Assembly: GCF_052327305.1 (NCBI RefSeq)
Contig: NZ_CP182486.1
Location: 558,001-622,000, forward strand
Length of the DNA stretch: 64,000 bases
Source: Sphingobium sp052327305
GTDB lineage: Bacteria; Pseudomonadota; Alphaproteobacteria; Sphingomonadales; Sphingomonadaceae
Reading direction: 5' to 3'
In this document: in pieces, positions 60,106-64,000 of the stretch
How the letters are laid out: every line of letters starts with the position of its first letter
Numbering within the stretch: the first letter of the stretch is position 1
Position numbers and translations under genes: made by a program
The notes under the pieces: generated by a model
Seen by the model: only the letters and a program-made list of their open reading frames with translations
What the model was told of the DNA's origin: nothing
Database searches by the model: none

Positions 60106-60363
60106 TCAGGCCTTCAGCAACGGATCCAGCTTGCCGCTCCGTTCGAGCTCGTACAGATCGTCGCATCCGCCGATATGCGTGCCATCGATGAAGATCTGCG
60201 GTGCCGTGGAGCGGCCGTTGGCCCGCTGAATCATCTCCGCGCGAACAGGACCGCCCATCGTGATGTCATATTCGGTGAAATCCACGCCCTTCTCGCGCAG
60301 CAGCGCCTTAGCCCGCGAGGAGTAGCCGCAGAATTCCTTACTATAGACCTCAACCTTAGCCAT
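60106..60363 (-). CDS. grxC: Glutaredoxin 3 family protein with CGYS active site
   Basis: An 85-residue Grx3-type glutaredoxin. The active site is KEFCGYSSRAKALL, so the second cysteine of the usual CPYC is replaced by serine. The cis-proline loop STAPQIFIDGTHIGGCDDLYEL is intact. A monothiol type mechanism (GSH deglutathionylation) is therefore expected, or an Fe-S role. The ATG at 60363 is clear. It precedes the nitrilase-family gene by 14 bases and is 45 bases after comF. Confidence 0.88.
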   Translation of the reverse strand: MAKVEVYSKEFCGYSSRAKALLREKGVDFTEYDITMGGPVRAEMIQRANGRSTAPQIFIDGTHIGGCDDLYELERSGKLDPLLKA

Positions 60364-60408
60364 CGCCGATCCTCCAGGCACCCGATGTCGGTTGCCGGCC
60401 GTCTCTTG

Positions 60409-61161
60409 TCAATCCGCACCGCCTGGCATGGCCCGCGCCCAGCAAAGCACATCCACTCGGGATGCACCGGCATCCAGAAGCACGCGGACGCAGGCCGTGG
60501 CGGTCGCGCCGGTCGTCCAGACATCATCGATGATGATCACGTGACGTCCCCGAACCTTGTCCGCTCCACTCTTCGAAATTGCGAAGGCACCGCGTACCGC
60601 GCGCTGGCGGGCAGCCCGCCCGAGCGCATAAAGAGGCGGAGTGCGCTTCACGCGGTGCACTGCGTCTAGTTCGATCCCAAGCCCGGTTCGTCCGGCCAGC
60701 GCGCGGGCAATGAGAGCGGACTGGTTGAACCCGCGAGACCAGATCCGCCAGCGATGGAGCGGCACCGGGACAAGCAGCGCATCGCACGCTTCATCGGGCA
60801 GGAGGCGCACGAGATGCCTAGCCATGATCCGGGCGTGGCCCGTACGGCGCGCATATTTCAGGCGGTGGACCAGCGTACGGGAAACACCCTCGAAACGGGT
60901 CGCCGCACGAACCCGCCCGAAAGGCGGCGGCTCGGCAAGGCACGACCCGCATTCCGCCCCGTCCTCGGCAAGATCGGGCAAATCGATGCCGCATCGCGCG
61001 CAGACGGGCGCTGCGATAAACGGTAGGCTGGACCAGCAATCCACGCAGAAAACGTCATCCTCCGCGACAATCTCGCCACAGCCGGGGCAGCGCGCCGGCA
61101 AGGCATAATCGAGGACGGGAGCGAATGCGCGCCGGAGGTTGGGTGCCCACATCGAGTGCAT
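60409..61161 (-). CDS. ComF family phosphoribosyltransferase-like protein
   Basis: A 250-residue ComF-like protein. An N-terminal double zinc finger has four Cys pairs (CPGC, CVDC, CARC, CGSC) in the first 90 residues. The C-terminal phosphoribosyltransferase fold has the PRPP loop VIIIDDVWTTGATATA. In naturally competent bacteria ComF helps import transformed DNA; in others its role is unclear. ATG starts at 61161 and 61152 are both possible. It is divergent from the methyltransferase gene. Confidence 0.92.
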   Translation of the reverse strand: MHSMWAPNLRRAFAPVLDYALPARCPGCGEIVAEDDVFCVDCWSSLPFIAAPVCARCGIDLPDLAEDGAECGSCLAEPPPFGRVRAATRFEGVSRTLVHRLKYARRTGHARIMARHLVRLLPDEACDALLVPVPLHRWRIWSRGFNQSALIARALAGRTGLGIELDAVHRVKRTPPLYALGRAARQRAVRGAFAISKSGADKVRGRHVIIIDDVWTTGATATACVRVLLDAGASRVDVLCWARAMPGGAD

Positions 61162-61204
61162 CTGGTACTTGTTCCACGGCGGCCGAAGCGCCACAAGCCG
61201 CCCA

Positions 61205-62059
61205 ATGAGTGTTCCCAGCATATTCGACGACAAACTGCGCGAGCGCCGCCGCGAGCGGGCACTGCCAAATTTCGCGGCCTTCTCCTTTTTGCTGGACGCG
61301 ATGGCGGACGAGATGATCGAGCGCCTGACCGATGTGAGCCGCACCTTCGAGGACGCGCTCGTAATCGGCACACTGAACATGCGCCTGGCCGATCATCTGC
61401 AGGCCAGCGGCGCCCGCGTCACGATGCTCGAACCCAGCCTCGGGGTCGCGAGCGCGCGCAGCGCCGTCCACGGCAGGGAGGACGCGCTACCTTTCCCTGA
61501 CGGCCAGTTTGACCTCGTCCTGAGTTGCGGGACGCTCGACAGCGTGAACGATCTGCCCGGCGCGCTCATCGCGCTTCGCAGGGCGCTGCGCCCGGACGGT
61601 TTGTGCCTTGTCAGTTTCATCGGCGCGGGCTCCCTGCCGATGCTTCGCAGTGCGCTGCGCGTAGGGGAAAGCGAGCGACCCGCTCAGCGCCTCCACCCGC
61701 AGGTCGACGTGCGGGCTCTGGGCGACCTGCTCCAGCGCGCAGGATTTGCAATGCCGGTGGCGGATCATCAGGGAGTCGCCGTGCGCTACGGATCGGTCCT
61801 GAGCCTGATGCACGACCTGCGCGGCATGGGCGCGGCCCAGTGCCTTGCTTCCCCACCGCCGCCCCTCACCCGATCAGCGCTGATGGTTATGGCCGAGGCA
61901 TTCGCTGCGCAGGCAGAGCCGGACGGCAAGACGCGGGAGACGTTCGTCATCCTCCACGGCAGTGGATGGGCACCCTCGCCCGATCAACCTCGTCCGGCCC
62001 GGCGAGGAAGCGCGACAGTCTCCCTCGCGGACGCGCTGAAGGGCCCCCGCTCACAATAA
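61205..62059 (+). CDS. Class I SAM-dependent methyltransferase (BioC/NDUFAF5-like)
   Basis: A 284-residue protein with a methyltransferase-type fold: motif I region EDALVIGTLNMRLADHL, acidic loop VTMLEP, motif IV FDLVLSCGTLDSVND, and the LRRALRPDGLCLVSFIG strand. The N-terminus SIFDDKLRERRRERA resembles the NDUFAF5/BioC group, whose mitochondrial member modifies a complex I subunit. The glycine-rich motif is weak, so enzymatic activity and substrate are unproven. The ATG at 61205 is divergent from comF. Its end overlaps the convergent mutT gene by 9 bases. Confidence 0.78.
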   Translation: MSVPSIFDDKLRERRRERALPNFAAFSFLLDAMADEMIERLTDVSRTFEDALVIGTLNMRLADHLQASGARVTMLEPSLGVASARSAVHGREDALPFPDGQFDLVLSCGTLDSVNDLPGALIALRRALRPDGLCLVSFIGAGSLPMLRSALRVGESERPAQRLHPQVDVRALGDLLQRAGFAMPVADHQGVAVRYGSVLSLMHDLRGMGAAQCLASPPPPLTRSALMVMAEAFAAQAEPDGKTRETFVILHGSGWAPSPDQPRPARRGSATVSLADALKGPRSQ

Positions 62060-62473
62060 AGCATCGAGCATCGCGACAAGCGGGCGGTCTGCGGGCGGCA
62101 TCTCCACGGCGAAGAGTTCGTGCGGAAGGAGCCAGCGCGTGTCGATTGCCTCCTGCGCCACGATTTGCCCCGTCCACTTTCGGCAGACATAGAGCAGCAG
62201 AAGCAACGGGCGCTCTCCTATGGTCCCGGTGGAAAAGGTGGCCGGCGCGAGGCACGCCGTCTCGGTCTCGATCGCCAGTTCCTCGCGCAGTTCACGGACC
62301 AGCGCATGTTCCGCCGCCTCTCCCGGTTCGACCTTTCCGCCGGGAAATTCCCAGAGCCCGCCCATCGCCTTGTGCAACGGGCGCTGCTGAATGAACACGC
62401 GCCCCGCCCCATCCACAAGGGCTGCGGCAACGACAATCTGTGGAGGCGCGAACGGGGCTGAGTCAGGCGTCAT
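62051..62473 (-). CDS. mutT: MutT-type Nudix hydrolase (8-oxo-dGTP diphosphatase)
   Basis: A 140-residue Nudix protein. The Nudix box is GGKVEPGEAAEHALVRELREEL, which matches Gx5Ex7REUxEExGU except for the last residues, LAI. The preceding GGLWEFPGGK is typical of MutT, which removes 8-oxo-dGTP from the nucleotide pool. The 3' end overlaps the convergent methyltransferase. It is divergent from the first Flp pilin. Confidence 0.93.
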   Translation of the reverse strand: MTPDSAPFAPPQIVVAAALVDGAGRVFIQQRPLHKAMGGLWEFPGGKVEPGEAAEHALVRELREELAIETETACLAPATFSTGTIGERPLLLLLYVCRKWTGQIVAQEAIDTRWLLPHELFAVEMPPADRPLVAMLDALL

Positions 62474-62506
62474 GACTACTCTTTTTTAAGGCTTCAAACT
62501 TTACAG

Positions 62507-62520
62507 CCACATCATTGTGG
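62507..62520 (+). promoter_or_regulatory. Small hairpin upstream of the first flp pilin gene
   Basis: CCACA-TCAT-TGTGG (62507-62520) lies 17 bases upstream of the GTG start of the first pilin, just before GGAG. It could influence mRNA folding at the ribosome-binding site. Confidence 0.35.
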
Positions 62521-62536
62521 ATGCTGGAGAAACAAC

Positions 62537-62707
62537 GTGTTTGGCAAGCTGAAAGCACTGCTGTCTTCCCAAAAGGGTGCGACGGCCGTGGAATATGGCT
62601 TGATCCTTGCGCTGATTTTTCTCGCGATGGTTGCCAGCCTTAGCCAAGTTGCCGAAAAAACAAACAATATGTGGGGCAATGTCTCGAACAAGGTTAGCGG
62701 TAATTAA
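62537..62707 (+). CDS. Flp family type IVb pilin
   Basis: A 56-residue pilin encoded from a GTG start. The prepilin cleavage site is QKG-ATAVEYGLI, with conserved Glu5 and Tyr6, followed by a hydrophobic helix (LALIFLAMVASL) and a short polar tail. Flp pilins assemble the Tad adhesion pilus. A GGAG site lies 7 bases before the GTG, and another small ATG-initiated frame upstream is not in phase. It is the first of two pilin genes; the assembly machinery is not in this window. Confidence 0.9.
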   Translation: MFGKLKALLSSQKGATAVEYGLILALIFLAMVASLSQVAEKTNNMWGNVSNKVSGN

Positions 62708-62833
62708 CCCTCTTTTCCTTACACATCGCTGCGGCATTTAACTCTTTCGAAATCAAACCGTCTCTATTTATCGCACTGTTCACTGAGAGATCGGTGAGGG
62801 GGCAGGGATGACGGAATTGACAGGAGACCGAAC

Positions 62834-62998
62834 ATGAAGACTTTTCGCAAGATGCTGAAGAATGAAAAGGGTGCGACCGCGATCGAATATGGTCTGATCG
62901 CTGCGCTCATCGCCGTGGCCGCCATCGGCGCGATGTCATCGCTCGGCACCAATCTCACGACGACCTTCAACAAGGTTGCGAATAACCTGAATAAGTAA
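62834..62998 (+). CDS. Flp family type IVb pilin
   Basis: A 54-residue pilin. The cleavage site is EKG-ATAIEYGLI, with Glu5 and Tyr6 conserved, then a hydrophobic helix (AALIAVAAIGAMSSLG) and a polar C-terminus. It differs considerably from the first pilin in the tail and in its upstream region. AGGAGACC precedes the ATG. A strong intrinsic terminator follows 28 bases later, and pilin genes of this type are usually highly expressed. Confidence 0.95.
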   Translation: MKTFRKMLKNEKGATAIEYGLIAALIAVAAIGAMSSLGTNLTTTFNKVANNLNK

Positions 62999-63026
62999 AC
63001 TGGGCGCCAGCGACGGCGTTCGATTT

Positions 63027-63065
63027 AAAAAAGGCGGCTCGACTCCTGTCGATCCGCCTTTTTTT
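63027..63065. terminator. Bidirectional intrinsic terminator
   Basis: AAAAAAGGCGG (63027-63037) pairs with CCGCCTTTTTT (63054-63064), with an inner CGAC-TCCT-GTCG stem. It gives a long U run on both strands: after the pilin (+) and after the M48 gene (-, stop at 63075). Confidence 0.92.
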
Positions 63066-63074
63066 AATGCCCGC

Positions 63075-64000
63075 TCAATAAGTGACGATCTTGACCTTCT
63101 GGCCCGGCGTCAATCTTGCATTCGCCGGCAGGCCATTCAGCACCTGAAAGCGCTCCGCCTTATAATCATCGAAGGCCATGCGCGCAGCGAGTGACGCGCT
63201 GGTATCGCCTCGCCCGACCGTCACGACCTGGACCCGGCGCGTCCGAACGGCCGAGGCCTCCTGCTCGCTGATCCGGCGCAGCGAGTTTAGCATCGGGCCG
63301 AATGGTCCGACGCCCTGCCCTGCCGGTGTCGCAACAAGGAAATGATAGGCCGTGGTCGGGCTGAACTGATAGGCGAAGATCGTGATGTCCAGCGCCCCGC
63401 CCTGCGAAGAGCTGGCACGGGTCGTGCCATAAGCGACCGGCAGCCCATTTATTGTCGTGCGATTGATCTGAATGTCAGGGATAGTCTGGTTCTGACCAGC
63501 CAGTTTCTGGAAGACGCTCCGGACGTAAGCGCCGAGGTCGCTGTTGAACTTGCCTGCCGTGAACTGCGCCTGGCCGCCCGATCCGGCAATGGACACCGCC
63601 TGGGCGCCATTCTCCAGCCCGAAACCGTTCGGCACGGAGAACTGGAGCCGAAAAACGGGATGAATGAAGCGGCCACCTTCTACAACACCGCCCTTGGGAT
63701 CTTCGCCGTAAACGATACCATCGACCTGCGAGAGAAAAACGGCGGCGTTGCGCTGCGTGCTGGTCGATCCGCTCTGCCGCGCGCCCTGCAGGGCACGCTG
63801 AACGCGCGACGCGGGATCCGGATGCGTGCTCGCCCATTCGGGCACGCCCTGATTATCACCGCCAAGCCGCTGATCGAGGCTGTTCTGCGCAGCCAGCGAC
63901 GCGAGCATCGAAGACAGCGCCTTGGGATCGTAACCCGCCTTGGCAAGATAGCGGATGCCCAGATCGTCTGCCTCATACTCCTGGCTGCGCGAAAATTTGA
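63075..64000 (-). CDS. M48 family metalloprotease with C-terminal LysM-like domain (5' end outside window)
   Basis: The C-terminal 308 residues of an M48 peptidase continue past the window edge. The visible zinc-ligand motif is SQEYEADDLGIRYLAKAGYDP (Glu and Asp of the ExxxD type); the HEXXH is outside the window. A middle domain carries FRLQFSVPNGFGLENG. The C-terminus resembles a LysM fold (VQVVTVGRGDTSASLAARM ... LTPGQKVKIV), suggesting peptidoglycan binding. Such enzymes are periplasmic BepA/LoiP-like proteases in outer-membrane maintenance. The signal peptide cannot be seen. Confidence 0.85.
   Translation of the reverse strand, partial: KFSRSQEYEADDLGIRYLAKAGYDPKALSSMLASLAAQNSLDQRLGGDNQGVPEWASTHPDPASRVQRALQGARQSGSTSTQRNAAVFLSQVDGIVYGEDPKGGVVEGGRFIHPVFRLQFSVPNGFGLENGAQAVSIAGSGGQAQFTAGKFNSDLGAYVRSVFQKLAGQNQTIPDIQINRTTINGLPVAYGTTRASSSQGGALDITIFAYQFSPTTAYHFLVATPAGQGVGPFGPMLNSLRRISEQEASAVRTRRVQVVTVGRGDTSASLAARMAFDDYKAERFQVLNGLPANARLTPGQKVKIVTY

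Noticed and set aside
1..64000. CRISPR array or insertion sequence
   Set aside because: No regularly spaced repeats and no transposase or terminal inverted repeat pair was found.

Overview
The window looks like chromosomal DNA of an alphaproteobacterium, most likely a sphingomonad (Sphingomonadaceae). The evidence is the high GC content, the rpsA-ihfB and aroQ-accB-accC gene orders, the DUF1476 ATPase-inhibitor gene beside bolA and a CGFS glutaredoxin, a ThiS-ThiG fusion, an EcfG-type stress promoter, and a TadE/TadG set with separate Flp pilins. Species identity is an inference. No insertion sequence, integrase, phage gene, CRISPR array or rRNA was seen. No stretch longer than 300 bases lacks a gene. 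The longest gap, 57512-57772, holds only an inverted repeat.

Layout. 1-4.1 kb (+): end of rpsA, ihfB, tRNA-Leu(TAA), an orphan peptide-type solute-binding lipoprotein and a DUF4112 membrane protein. 4.1-18.4 kb (almost all -): nadA-nadC-RNase T2; a metallo-hydrolase, DUF4230 and probably 5'-truncated membrane protein group; a BlaI-M56 protease sensor pair with its own double operator; DUF1476-bolA-grxD; leuC-small ORF-leuD; scoA-acid phosphatase-scoB; csbD with a stress promoter; and thiSG. 18.5-34 kb (mixed): aroQ-accBC, a glycosyltransferase with an ArsC-like protein, YqgE, a peroxiredoxin, AMP nucleosidase, an SDR with a divergent HxlR regulator, an ACE-like M2 dipeptidase, a hydrolase divergent from a marR-emrA-emrB efflux operon, YitT and an EF-hand protein. 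33.8-38.4 kb: a twice-frameshifted DUF2238 gene, asd, and hslV and hslU split by an FkbM methyltransferase on the opposite strand. 38.5-41.7 kb: three translationally coupled TadG/TadE genes. 41.8-42.5 kb: tRNA-Glu and a mobA-like gene. 42.6-57 kb: a saccharolytic locus (GH31, GH97, GH3, a LacI-type regulator, GH31-PA14, GH43-CBM6, DUF1593). 57-64 kb: an AhpD-like protein, rlmJ, tRNA-Arg(CCT), DUF1178, a nitrilase-family protein, grxC, comF, a methyltransferase, mutT, two Flp pilins and the C-terminal part of an M48 protease.

How the genes work together. Most of the window is housekeeping: NAD, leucine, aspartate-family, thiazole and fatty-acid precursor synthesis, Fe-S handling and proteolysis. 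The accessory part is the GH locus. Its enzymes all carry export signals and are predicted to remove alpha-xylosyl or alpha-glucosyl, alpha-galactosyl, beta-glucosyl or beta-xylosyl, and arabinosyl or xylosyl residues. This fits trimming of plant hemicellulose side chains in the periplasm. A near-perfect 16-bp palindrome between the LacI gene and the second GH31 is the likely control site. The other notable items are two coding small ORFs tucked into biosynthetic operons, a BlaI-M56 pair whose sensor has a proline-rich and coiled-coil C-terminus instead of a penicillin-binding domain, a predicted EcfG promoter, and calcium-loop-like motifs in a TadE pseudopilin.
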